Part shown: positions 43,851-55,896 of the stretch, one piece after another
Numbering within the stretch: position 1 is the stretch's first letter
Layout: every line of letters begins with the position of its first letter
Origin: Erythrophleum ivorense
Taxonomy: Eukaryota; Streptophyta; Magnoliopsida; Fabales; Fabaceae
Reading direction: 5' to 3'
Assembly (NCBI GenBank): GCA_026724425.1
Contig: JAIUCV010000003.1
Span: 51,462,477 to 51,526,476 of the forward strand
DNA length: 64,000 nucleotides
Notes under the pieces: model-generated
What the model saw: only the letters and a program-made list of their open reading frames with translations
What the model was told of the DNA's origin: nothing
Databases searched by the model: none
Translations under genes and position numbers: made by a program

Positions 43851-46047
43851 CATCCGGTATGTTGTAAAAACACCAAAACGGGCCAATTTGAAAAACATGT
43901 CCCCTGAGATGAGTGATTCAAGGCTAAATAAAATTTGGATAAAATTTTAAATAATAGAAAATGAGAATTTGAGCCTTAAGTTTCCCAAAAATAGGGGCTA
44001 GAGTGATTCAAAAAATTTTACAGAAAGGCTAATGGTATTTTCATAAATTTGAGAAATTTTTGTAAAACTCACAGGAGGGCTTTTTAAATGGAAATTTGAG
44101 TTCTTCACGGTTCTCAAAGGCCCTAAAAACCATGGGAAACCCTGGGACAGTTAAAACCACTCCATTGTCAGTTTTTAAACGTCGGTTGACCTGATTTTTG
44201 ACCCTTTCATTTGGGAACATTTTAGCTCCAAATCGAGTAGTTCCAAAGCTATTTTATAAATTATAGAATCTTAATTTTATGATGGAGAAGACGATTTTTG
44301 AAAAGGAGCTAAAACATGCCTAAAATAGAAATACCACGTGTAAGGGATGAAATCGTCATTTTTTCAAACAATTCTCTCTTAATTTCCCTTTATATGTGGC
44401 ATCCTATAGTTAGCTCTCCTTAATCAGCTTGTTGCAACATCCAAACTAGAGAAGAGAGCTAAAGAGAAGAGCACACAAGAGGAACCAAGAAGGAGGAAGG
44501 AAAAGGCTAAAGAAAGGTGATAAAGTTTAGGATTTTTATACTTCTTCCTCTTGAAACTTCATTCTCCTCTTCTTACTTTATCTTTCCATGGTTTTAATGA
44601 AGTTTTTGGTGCTAGTTTAAGGTCAGACCAAAAGAGATAATTTTGAAATTCAAGGAGGAGGAAGAGGGAAGAGGAAGAACTTTTGAAGAAATCTTAATTT
44701 AAGGTAAATTCTTGGCCTTCCATCACCTCTCCTTCTTGTTCGCTTAGTGTGTGTGTGTGTTTGGTCAGACAAAAGCCATGAGAGGGGAGGAGATTTTGTT
44801 TTGAAATAAGAGAGAATTAGGGGTTTTAGACCATGGGGAGTTAGGAAATATCAAGCAATTACATAGAAACTATTGAAATGCAAGTTAGGAAAGTGTAGGG
44901 TTCTTAAACATAATCTAAAATCTGGGTTGATTTAAGAATTCCCTAGTATAAGTGAGTATTTTTTTTCAGTTTCTAAGACTCCTAGGGAGCCTCCCAAGTA
45001 TCCCATCTATTAAGGAAAAATTACAAACTCCATGGGTTCCTAGTGAAGGCATATTTCGGCCAAGACCCATAGAAATAGCTAGGGGATGTTTTAAATTGTT
45101 CCAAGCTTGATTTAGGACTTTATATGATAAAAGAAGGTAGGAGAAACCTTTAAGAAAAATTTAGAAGCCTTAGATTGGGCGATGAGATAATGGCTTCCAT
45201 AATGTAGCCTTGTGAAGCAACATATATCTAGGCTTAGGAGAGTGGGTGTATGATGGCTCCAAGGACTTTAAATGAAGTCAAAAAGCCTAGATAAGGAAAG
45301 AAATTGGAGCCAAGAACTTGAATATGGTAGTTGCTTCATTAGGCCATAATGGAATCATTATGTGACCATTAGGCAAAGTGTGTGTCCCACGTGTGAGTTT
45401 GATGTTTTAGCTTGCTTCAAGAAAGTAATTGAATGTTATTTATAGTGTTTATGACAAGGAAGTCAAGCTCCATCTCATTGTGAGTGTGTAGCCAACGAAG
45501 GAAAGGTGTAGCCAAGTGAAGCTTGAAAATTCCCTAAGGTAGCTCTCCACCTTTTCTTATTACATTTCTTGTTGCATATGTGTCATTGTGTGCTTGTGAG
45601 TATATTTATATTTTCGAGACATGCCACTTGATGTTATATTGTTATTTTGATACCAATATGTCTTCTTAAATGTCTTTGAATTGTGGAGAAAGCTCATAAG
45701 GGTGAGGTAGTGCCAAAAGTCTCTTAATGTGGGTGAGAAGATGCCAAAAGTCTTATGGCATGGGTAAGACAAGACCAAAAGTTTCATGGATAGATGAAGC
45801 TAAGTCAAAAGTCCCTAAACCAAGAGTGAGGCAAATCCAAAAGTCTTAGAAATGGGGTGAGGTCAAACCAAAAGTCCCTATAGCTCATTCTTATGCTTGA
45901 CATGAGTTTGTGGCATAAAAATGTGAAATTGAACGCTTCATAGATTGATTTGTTGCATACTTGTACCCTTGACATGTGGTATACCTTGAAAATGTGCTTG
46001 ATTAGGTGTATGTGCTATTGAGATTTAATGAATCTCACCCCCTCCTT
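43846..46047 (+). mobile_element. G 3' LTR, first 2.2 kb
   Basis: Collinear with R1, S1 and C LTRs: early CCCCTGAGATGAG block, CCCTTTATATG TATA box at about 44387, then the CCAAAAGTC words (45700-45870) and the AATCTCACCCCCTCCTT block. It is cut there by A3; the last 1.3 kb or so is not in the window. The frame at 45560-45787 (minus) is LTR sequence. Confidence 0.85.
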
Positions 46048-48600
46048 TGTGATGACCCTAATTCCTAATCATTATTAAGGTTAAATATGTGATTAATAAT
46101 CTTAAATTGGGGTTACAAGACATTACGAATAATTACATTCAGAAAATATAGGAAAATTTTAAACCTTAATGTTATTAAAGTCATCAACCATATAATTGCA
46201 AGTACTCATGTACATCTGGAAAACAGACATTCATTTATAAGCTTTTAATTCTATTACTTATCAATTCCAACTCATAAGAATCTTCTACCAATGTTCCTAA
46301 GTCATCCCTTGGGGTTACCATATGAAAAACTAAGATTTCTAAGTTAAAATGAAAGTTTGGGACCATTAGCCGCAGCTAAATGTCCTTGCGTCGTGGCCAA
46401 TTACTCTTGGGTTCACTCTTTATGTTCTGAAGTTTCGCTGCAGCGATAGCCACGACTAACCTACATGGCGCCATGGCAAGGAAGCCTCCTGGAACCTAAC
46501 TCGCTCGCCTTTTGCTATTGGCCACTGTGAATTTCCCCTTTCATCATAACTAATTCCCCACTGGGTCTCCCGACAAATTTTCATAAAAGTTCACCACGGC
46601 CAATTCCTATTTAGCCGCGGTGAATTACCTTCTGGACGACTCCCAGTTTTGCCTCTCACATTTTGCCGCGGCTAATTTGCCACAGCGAATTGCTTTCTAG
46701 TACTCTCCCTGGGCAACTTCACCTCTATTGGCCGTGGATAATAATATTTGGTGATAGTGAAATGCCTTCTGATCCTCCAACTCCTAAAATCTTGTCTCAT
46801 ACTCTCCACTCTCTCTATCTAGGGGCTCTCTAGGACCACTATCCCCCAATTTGTGAAACTCTAATGGTGTTTATCTACTTGATTTACATAGTTAATCTAT
46901 CTTTATCCACCTCAAAATTTAAAGTATTAGTTTCTACTTACTAAGCTATCACACATCAGTAAAAACCATAATTTAGTGAAAGCAAATGTATTTAGGCTAC
47001 AAGGTGCATGGGGCCAATGCTTAATGTTCATAGAAGGTCAAGTCACTTATCTATTGTTAGCCAATTAAATGTTAATTCTATGATAATTAAATTACATATA
47101 CAATCCCTATACTTGGCAATTCATGATGCAATGCAGCAATGATACAAAACTAGTAATCTAGTTACAATACAATTTGACAAGGCTTCTAAACCTATATGCT
47201 ACCAAACCATTTAATAAGCTCCCATTAATTTTTCTCCTTGCCACTAAGAGGTCCAGTCCTTGAAAATGTTGGCCCACAATGGGGTGAGATATACAATCTC
47301 AATAACAAAAGGCAATTTCCATATACATGTACAAGTTAATCAATCCAATGCAATTTCATGTCATCAATACCAAAATCATCAACTCAATTTGCAAATGAAC
47401 TAGTTGAACTAGCAATAACTACTTTCCCATACCAGCAATCATATATAACATGTTAATGGCCAATAACACCGAGAGAGGTCCGTCCATGGCACTTACTCCA
47501 TAGTGAGCACAACTAGGGCTCAATGCATCTAGGGTTTGATCACAATCCAGTGCTCGATTAAAGTACATGCACAGGTGGTAGCCACACCACAGCTCCACCA
47601 TGGACTCACAAGATCCAAATACAATAACAATTCAAGTAGTCAACTAGTCATTTAGCATTTCAAAATCAAGCATGTGTAACAAATATTAGGTTAATATGAG
47701 TATATACATGGAATTAGGAAAATAACCTCAGTTACCTCAATGAAGTCAATTACTCTTCCTCTAGCTACCATCATGATTCAAAGCATCGTAGGCCTAACAT
47801 AAGCATGATCATCATCATTTAACTATCATTAATTAGGAATTTCCCTATTCATAAATTAATCTTAACAAGAGTTCATTGAGAGCTTCTTACCCAAGCTTCC
47901 TAATGATCTATTACACTAATTTAGGGTCCATACATGAAAGTTCATCATGATTCGCTCCCTACAATTCTATTTTCGCACATGTACAAACCATGTAGCAAAA
48001 GTTAATCCAAAATGTAGGAATTCAGTGTATACACCACATAAGAGAAGAGGGAACACTTACCCATACACGCAAGAGGTCAAATGGATTGGGTTGAGCCTTA
48101 ATTACTAAGAACACACCATAGGCCATCCTTAAAACTTAGATTTTCACATATGGAATCAGCCATATACCAAATTCAGCTTATAATATGAAATCTGAGCAAG
48201 ATTACACTACAAAATGAAAGCAAACTCTTACCCTATGGTTCCACTAACTCCAAACTCCGAAAATCTTGCAAGGAATCACCTAACACTAAGTTTCAGATTT
48301 GAGAAGGAGATGGAAATGTCCAAAACCAGAAATTAATCAGACCAAGATGAAGAGGAGAATGAAAGGGTCAAGTTATATATAACTCTCCTTGGCCAAATCA
48401 TCCTCTAGAAGTCAAAAATAGAGTGGCAATGTTAGTAGAACCCTAGCCTCCCTTAAACCTCCGAATTTCCTCCCTTGCCTCTTATGTTATTTGCTAAATG
48501 GGGAGGGAAGTTGCTGAAACTTTAGGTTTATTAGGGGGAAATGGGCCAACCCATCAGCCCAAGGTCCATTTAGGCTCATTTCTAGTTATTGGGCCTTTGT
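46048..48600. mobile_element. A3: family-A LTR inserted in the G 3' LTR
   Basis: It starts TGTGATGACCCTAATTCC, like A2, and is collinear with A2 through the CCGCGG cluster (about 46365-46760), the block at 47450-47610 and the stretch of 48240-48600. The five bases before it are TCCTT. Its far end is not seen: after about 48600 it departs from A1, so it is either a variant end or continues into another element. Confidence 0.7.
46365..46760. repeat. GC-rich CCGCGG-motif cluster inside A3
   Basis: GCCGCAGC, GCCGCGGTGAAT, GCCGCGGCTAAT and GCCGTGG words recur every 30-60 bp, alternating with CTC(T/C)(T/G)GG words, as in A2. It also contains AGCCACGACTAACC and CATGGCGCCATGG. Confidence 0.6.
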
Positions 48601-48668
48601 TTGGTGAGATAGGCTGTAGAACACTTTGAATTTAGGTGAAGTATGCTAACCTTAAGGCTCAAATTTGG

Positions 48669-49270
48669 CTTGATCTAAAGGGATATCAACTTAAGGTATA
48701 ATTGACTAAGTGTTGATTGAGTTGCCCTGGTCTTGGTTAGTTATGTTCTCCATTTAGGTAGATCTTACTAACAAGGTTTTAGACCAAGTTAACTATGTTT
48801 CAGATCAATTTAACTACATATTACATCAAGTCAACTATATATCAAACCAAGTTGACTACATCTTAGATCACATTAATTACATTTTAATTCTAGATGTAAT
48901 TAATCTTTTACTTTCATTCTAGAGTCCACTATAGCTCTAACATTAAACTATTCGATAAATTTTAGTTTGCTTGATCTAACAGGATATCAACTTAAGGTAT
49001 AATTGACTAGGTGTTGATTGAGTTGCCCCAGTCTTGATTAGTTATGTTCTCCATGTAGGTAGATCTTGCTAACAAGGTTTTAGACCAAGTTGACTATGTC
49101 TAAGATCAATTCAACTACATATTACATCAAGTTGACTATATATCAAACCAAGTTGAATACATCTTAAATCAAGTTAATTGCATCTTAATTTGGTCAATTT
49201 TCCTCAAAAGAGTACCTACTAAATGAATTCAATACAAATAATGGTTTCACCCTAATGCCAACAATAAATA
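48669..49270 (+). repeat. 301-bp tandem duplication containing two 21-bp minisatellites
   Basis: A block starting GCTTGATCTAAAGGGATATC at 48669 recurs at 48970 (offset 301 bp) with about 10% change. Each copy holds five 21-bp units such as AGACCAAGTTAACTATGTTTC and AGATCAATTTAACTACATATT, at 48781-48885 and 49082-49186. The remainder is AT-rich. Confidence 0.8.
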
Positions 49271-51479
49271 TTCATCCTATCCTTGAATATCATCTACCTC
49301 ATAAGCATACACTTCTTATATATAAACTATCCAAGCGAGGAGTTTTCTTGCTTCTTCTTTAGGGCTCTATAATTCACAAGTTCCATCTGTAACTTCTTTT
49401 AGATGGTATTAAGTCCTATAAAAATTTCAGATAAAGAAGATACCATTTAACCCCTCAAATCCATTGATTTCCAAAATATTCCCTTAAAAGATTACTACTA
49501 GAATTAGAGAACCTTGGGGTGTTCTTGGGCTAGGCTATCCTACTCCAAAACACAAGCATGATAGACCTTTTATATATTGGCTAACACATACAAATCTTAG
49601 GCTAATTAGAGGTAATTTGCCCTATGAATGGACCCAAACTTGAAGGTGGCTCTACCATGGAAAGTGCAAAAAATTCTACTGTAAATTATATATATATATA
49701 CATACGTATATTCAACTTTGGGCATATATACATCCTACTATATGCCATCTGAAATTGTAAAAATTGGTGGAGAGCTCTCTTATGGTAAGAACTAAATGCT
49801 AAAGAAGTCTTAGGCCAAAAGAATTAAGTTCAACCCCTAAATTCAACAAATCATAGAAAATGGCCATATCACTTCTCAATAGAAAAAGTAGCACTTTAGG
49901 TGCTTCAAAGGATCAACAAATCCACTCCCAAGGCACTCACATTTGGTACATAGCAAAACTTACAAGTTAGCTACAACCTAACACACTTTTTAAAGCTTAA
50001 GGGATCAGATAAACCCTTGAACTCACTAAGTTTTCCACAATGGAAAACATAGCCAAAAACTAAAAAAATTACAACTTATGATAGTAACAAGGCACTAACA
50101 AGCAATATGATGTATACCTATAATGATCAAAACCTCACAAAACCTACTAACCATACCAACAAATCCCCAACACTATAACACAATGTTCCTAGCCATTAAA
50201 ACCCCCTAAAAACTTGATATTCTAAGAATGAGCTTGTCAAACTCTCTTTGCCATGACAGGACACCTAGGTTTAGGATTCTTAAATGATACCACAATAGAT
50301 TGAGATGTTTATGCTATCTAAAGGGTGACAACCAAATCACAATTAGCACCAAATTACATTTAAGCTTACCAAACATGCACTCTACAAACCATCACCCAAA
50401 ATCACACTGCAAACGCAATTTCTCATGGTAGATCATTCTAATCAATAGCCATTCATCAAATTCATGCACAATTAATAAACTATAGACATCCATATATACA
50501 TTTTAATTTCATCATAACAAGATCAACCCAAAAGTGTATTATATACAAACACATAGAAGCTAATCCATCATTTATACATCTAGGTCATGCATATCCATTC
50601 CTAACTTGGCATTCATGTTCATAGACATAATAAAAACCAAGAACTACATTAAAAATCAATTTTACAACATTAACATCATATTTGCAACCCTAAATAAAAA
50701 CATAAATATAGGATCTTAAATTAAGACAACCACTGTAAAACTTACATAAAAATATATATTTATGCTCACAAATAAACACACATAGAGATAGGTTTTAAAC
50801 CCCAGACCACTACTTTATTTTTATTTTACCACTTCTCTATTTTTGTTATGCGAAAATTGTCCTTGCATATTGTGTTAGAAAGTTGTGTTTTTTGGTCATT
50901 TCCCACCCTAACCTTCGGCTCCATGCCTTCAGTGGCAGATCCATCCTTTAAAATAGTAGAACCAGTGGATAGGACACTAGAAACTACTAAGTATCATCTT
51001 GGTTTATATAGTAACTCGTGCTCCTCCCTTGCTTTTATTTCCTGTGTAATTTTTTGTCACAGCATAATGTCCCATTATGCTTCTTAGCTAACAAATTTCT
51101 TTTGTGCAGAACCACCTTCCCTTAGCCATATTCTACTATTGGTTTAAGTAGCCATTTTTTGTGTAAATTTACTTCATAAGGTTCTAGCTTCTTGGTAGCT
51201 GGTATGGTGCTTTATTTTTCCTTCAAGGCTCCTTATATTTTTCTAGTACATGACATTATTTTCCCTTATGTAGAACCCGAGTCCAAATGCTCTCTAATAA
51301 TTAAATATTTTCTATTACACATTAATTGTGGACTTTTAGTTCATGAATTGATGATATTTGAACTTTACTGGATATTTTTTGGATTAGGAAATAAAATCTC
51401 ATCTTTTGGAATTTTATTGAATAACTTAGGCATTTTAATGATTTTCTTTCCTAGATGATAATTTTGTCCCCTAGACCAT
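49271..51479. other. Unassigned AT-rich stretch
   Basis: There is a TA microsatellite at about 49687-49702 and no LTR end or clear match to the other repeats here. The frames at 50848-51087 (79 codons) and 51192-51458 (88 codons, hydrophobic) have no recognised domain. It may be the interior of a family-A element opened by A3, or the start of the OTA-1 LTR; the boundary is not visible. Confidence 0.4.
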
Positions 51480-53835
51480 TAATTTTGTCTTATTTTGACT
51501 TAAGGTTTTTCATGCAAAAGGAAGCAGATTCATCATTCACATGTGCATGGGTTTCCTCAAGTTTTTTTAACCATCCACATGGCTATCCACTCTCAACCTG
51601 TCATAGGTCTTAGTCAACTTAGCAATATACACATGAGCTTAGGAGGCTAAGAACATATTCCACATGATGCACAAAATGATGTACCAGCCCTACATGCTAA
51701 CAAGTTAGTACAAACACAAGGCATAAGGCTTAGTCACGTGAAGGGATGAATTCCTCTCCACCTATGTCTTCACAGAATGAAACAGCTACATAGGATGTGG
51801 AATCACCAACACTTATGCTCCTTCACACTTACATCCATCATATATAGGCACGGGTTAGGAGAGAGAAGACAGCTCATACATACAAAGAAATGTGAACAGA
51901 AGCACTGGCCATTTCATTCCCATTCACACATAATAGTTCATGTGAACCCAAAAGAAAGGCATGTGGATGAATTAAAAAATGCACAATACCATCTACATTC
52001 ATATTCAGGACACACAGGAGCTCTCTATGCACATCACATTGATAGGCTTCTAGATATGGGGGCTTCGAGGAGAAGAAACACAAAACAAATAAAAGAGGCA
52101 TGGGTTAGGTCTGGGAAGTAGGACGTGAAGAGGAGGAGGCTGAGTAGTTAACACACTCACACATAGCAACATAGAAGCATGGGCTACATATCCATTAACA
52201 CACACATAGTAGCACACATGGATAGTTCACTCACAACAACTCATGCCACTCTCATACAAACACTCACATAATCACATGATGAAGAAAAGGGGGCCTACAC
52301 ATATAGACACATGAGCTGGAGAGATAAATTCATAATCATGTACACATAATAGCTGTAACCTGAGATGAAAAGTATAGGTTCATCTAGGATATTCACACAC
52401 AATGCATAAGCTCACTTCACCCATCCATGTAGCAAACTCACAACATCACACTTAATAGTATACATTCCATCCATATAAAATGCTACGTTGGGGCCTATAA
52501 TATTCAGCAATGAAGCATCTAAAGAGCTGCATCCATTTATTTCTAGCTAAGGGAGATTGAGAGGTCTAGAGCATGAGAAAGAGCACATGAGAAGTGAAGA
52601 AAAAAAAGGGCATGCACAGGCTAAATAGAGAAGAATGGAGTTAAGCCATGTCTTTATGTTATAGTTCTATAACATGCTACTCAAATGCATGGGGGCCCAC
52701 TAATTAAAAAGGAGGCAGCACACTTGAATAAATAAGGAGAAGGAATATGTGAATATGGGTTGGGTAAGAGGAAATGGGTTGAGCACATGATCATTAAAAA
52801 TAGAATAAGGAGAAAGTGAGAAAGGGATAAAAATAAGCTTAGGACATCATATGAAAGGGAAAGGATCATCCATCATTCACTCTTCATACACTATTCTTCC
52901 ATTTTCCTCTATACCATAGCTCTTTATTCCATTTTCACTCTATCATTTTTCATCCCATGGAGGCTTAATTGAGTTGGTGGCTAGCTAGGAGGAAGACCTT
53001 GGATTGAAGCTTAAATTCATGGATATTAGCAAGGGATTTTGGCTAAGCTTTATATTTTATTCTTTTTCCCTCTTTATACATCAATTTTTGTTCTTGAACT
53101 TGCTTGGTTGAGCTTGTAATTCACTAAGATTGATGTGATTTGTAATTGATAGCTGATTAGATATCAATTAAGAGAGTAATTGATGATTAATGGATTGATT
53201 TAAGTGTTAGATTTTTCATTGAACTTCAATTAACCATGTATGCAGTCAAGGTGTCTAATGAAATACATGTGAGAAATTGTGCTTAAATGTCTAATTTGAG
53301 GTCTCTTTGGAGTTTAATTGGTTAATTAGACAACCTAAGATGATAATCTATAAGCTAAATTGATGGATTAATCATTCAAATTTAGTATTCCTAATAACAA
53401 GAATTAATGATGCAATGCGGAGTTAAGGTTTCAATTCAATATTAAATTGTTAATCTCTTAAATCTTGTGTGGTAACTCAAGATCGCTTACCATGAATACA
53501 AATAGGGACTCTTAGACATGAACGATTGATAATTGAATTAAGACGATGATAATGGATATCAAGTGATGAATCCAAAGCTAGTCACATGTCCATTAGTTGC
53601 TTCTTAATTCATATGTTTAAGTAGTAGTTAAGAACTTTAATTTAATTTAAATTCTAGTTAGTTTGATTAATTCAAAACCCCTTTAATTAGGTAGCTTTTA
53701 AATTTTTTTCTTTTGCACTAAGAAAACTTAATTAAATTTTGAAATCCATTTCCAAGGGAGACAATCTAGGTTGCACTCTACATTGCAAATCTTTTTTTAA
53801 CATAATTTATTTAAGGTTGCTTAACACAACTGTCA
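51480..53835 (+). mobile_element. OTA-1 5' LTR (start uncertain)
   Basis: It ends CTGTCA at 53835 directly before the PBS. The last 1.3 kb is collinear with the OTA-2 LTR, including the GCTAGCTAGGAGGAAGACC word at 52980 (60298 in OTA-2) and the CAATCAAGGTGTTTGATGAAA-like word near 53245. Further left, similarity fades, so the start is only approximate. Short frames (51777-52121, 51874-52101 minus) are not credible genes. Confidence 0.6.
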
Positions 53836-54333
53836 AATTTGGCACATTCACTAGGGAAATTGGATTCTCAATTATTTGAAAGGTTTTCAAAGTGTCTTAG
53901 TTATGTTTTAGCTCTGTTTTTGTTTCGGTGTTACGTAACAATTGCCTTGCTTGTTGGAATTTTTATTTGACATACTTAGAAAATTCTCAAACTTTGTTTT
54001 CCAATGTTTTTAGGTGTTTTAAGTAAAAATAATAGCTAACCTATTAGGTGCACTATTTTTAGGCCAAATTCCAACATTTAAGGCACTTTTTTCTAATTTT
54101 TTAGTATTTCTTGAATTTTTAAAGATTTTTTTAATTTTTTGGATTTAATTTCTTTATTTTTTGTGAGTTTCTTTTGTATGATTGACCTTTATTTTTGAGT
54201 GTTTTTTAATGTTAGGTAGTTGTTAGCTTCATTTGATTTTAATTTTCTTGATTTAGAGTTAATATTAGTTGTAGTTTTTTAGTGATTTGTTTTGTATTTA
54301 AGGTGATTGTGCTTCTCATATTCTTTATCTATA
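53836..54333 (+). mobile_element. OTA-1 PBS and leader
   Basis: The PBS-like TGGCACATTCACTAGGGAA (53840-53858) is a decayed tRNA-Asp site. The leader shares TTGTTGGAATTTTTATTTG-like, AAAATTCTCAAACTTTG and TTAGGTGCAC blocks with OTA-2 and, inverted, with element H. Confidence 0.7.
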
Positions 54334-54507
54334 ATGGATCCCAATTATATGTCTAATTAAGGTATCTATGATTCTTGTACAAATGATAGGATTATCCGAA
54401 AGATGGATGAAGCTATATCAATGCTTCATGGCATACTTGAGCAATGAAGACAAGTACAACAATACCAACAACCATGCTACCAATCTTACCACCATCCTTA
54501 TGAGATT
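54334..54507 (+). pseudogene. OTA-1 orphan ORF, 5' fragment
   Basis: It starts ATGGATCCC. Conceptual translation gives MDPNYMSN-stop-GIYDSC, then a MDEAISMLHGILEQ segment, then QYQQPCYQSYHHPYE. It matches residues 1-60 or so of the OTA-2 frame. It has two stops and is cut at 54507 by LTR E. It shows that the tract after QYQQ was originally open, so the stop at that place in OTA-2 is secondary. Confidence 0.6.
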
Positions 54508-55896
54508 TGTAATATCCCATTCTCTGAAAATGAGAGAAAACATGAGAAACATAACGTGTAGTTTTTCTGTAAATACATGAAATTCATCGGATACAAAAAT
54601 AGTCCCCTAGATGGAGTGATTTAAGGTCCCAAAAAATTTATGTAGCATTCTAGACTCCTAAAAATGAGAATCCTAGGCTTAGATGAAAAAAAATTGATCT
54701 AGAATGAAGAAACGAATTTGAACAAAAGGCCAACGAAACATAATGACATTTTCGTAATTTCAGGCAATTTTAAGAATACTCATAGGAGGGCTTTTTAAAT
54801 AAAAATTTTAAGTTCTCTGTGATTCTTAGAAGCCCTGGAAACTATAGGAAGCCCTAGGACAGTTAAAACCCTTCTGGTAGACTTTTTCTAATAGAGGTAA
54901 TTCCAAATTTTGACCGATTCGTTCAGAAAGGTTTTAGCTCCAATTTGAGTGATTCTGAAGGCATTTTATTCAATTAAGGACTAAATTTCATAATGGAAAG
55001 GAAATTTCTAAAAAAAGAGCTAAAACGAACTAGAAACTAAAATGCTAAGATGAATGGGTAAAATTGAAATTTTTGAAAAGTGATTTTTAAACCTACCTAT
55101 ATATATATGAGGTGCCCCATCTCCTCCTTCATTTAGCCACATTTGTTTCTACTCTAAATCAGAGGAAGAACCCTAAGGGTGAGGTACATAAGAAGGAGAA
55201 GAAAGAAAGGAGAAAAACAAGGAAGAGGTATAGATTTTCTTGGCTTTTTTAGCAAATTTCTTCTCCTCCATTTCCCCTTCTTTTCTATGGTTTTATTGAA
55301 GTTCTTAGATCTATTTTGAGGGTAGAATAGAGGGGGAAATTCATATTTGAAGAGAGAAGGCCAAAGAAAGTAAGAAACGAGAACAACGTAAACCTTCATT
55401 TCATGGTAGTTATCTCTTGCTCCCTTCTTCTCCTTGGTTTGTCCCATACATGGAGATTCAAGAAGGCCTAGATTTTGGGTAGAACCAATGGTGAATCTTA
55501 GAAATTTAAGAGAGAAGAATAAAAATATGCAAAGAGAATTAACAACAACCATAGAAAATCAAGATAGCAAACTTAGAGTTTCAAGTATCCCTTGAAAAAT
55601 CTGATTTGATACAATAATTCCTAATCCTAAATGAGTGTTTGGATGAGCTCCTAAGATCCCTAGAGGGCTCCCCTTATGTATCTTCCACCAAGAAAACAAA
55701 GAAAACTCCCTTGGTAGCATTATCCTCCATAGCCACGGCCTAGAACAGTTAAGGCACCTAGGGAAAGTTTTAAATTCTTCCAAGCCCATGTTTGAGTCAT
55801 ATATGATGAATGAAGATGAGGGGAAACCTTGAGAAAAGTTTAGGAGGCCTAGAGAATGAATTAGTGTCATAGGTTCCATAATATGATCTAAAGAAG
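54508..55896 (+). mobile_element. LTR E, plus strand, cut by F
   Basis: It starts TGTAATATCCCATTCTCTG and follows the R1 LTR: CCTAAAAATGAGAATCC block, a TATATATATA box at about 55098, and a GTATAG donor-like site at 55227. It ends at AGAAG (55892-55896), where F begins. The bases before E are AGATT (54503-54507). The remainder should lie beyond F and OTA-2. Minus-strand frames at 55154-55552 and 55559-55981 are LTR blocks. Confidence 0.8.

Larger units (their letters stand above)
39505..46047 (+). mobile_element. G: Ty3/gypsy chromovirus (Tekay/Del type), decayed
   Basis: Order: 5' LTR stub (39505-39692), gag, protease, RT, RNase H, integrase, chromodomain, PPT, 3' LTR (from 43846, cut by A3 at 46048). 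The order and the C-terminal chromodomain place it among plant chromoviruses. A deletion joined position ~188 of the 5' LTR to mid-gag, removing the PBS and the gag start. Stops and frameshifts occur in every domain. Bases before it are CTCCT (39500-39504); the matching copy should lie beyond the window. It is the only element here with pol, and a relative of it probably mobilised R1, N1, S1, S2, C-F. Confidence 0.88.

Noticed and set aside
48781..49186. Regularly spaced repeats as a CRISPR array
   Set aside because: The 21-bp units are directly adjacent without unique spacers and the context is a plant retrotransposon landscape.
51192..51458. Hydrophobic 88-codon frame as a membrane protein gene
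   Set aside because: T-rich DNA gives hydrophobic frames by chance; there is no domain, no neighbouring exon and no similar copy.
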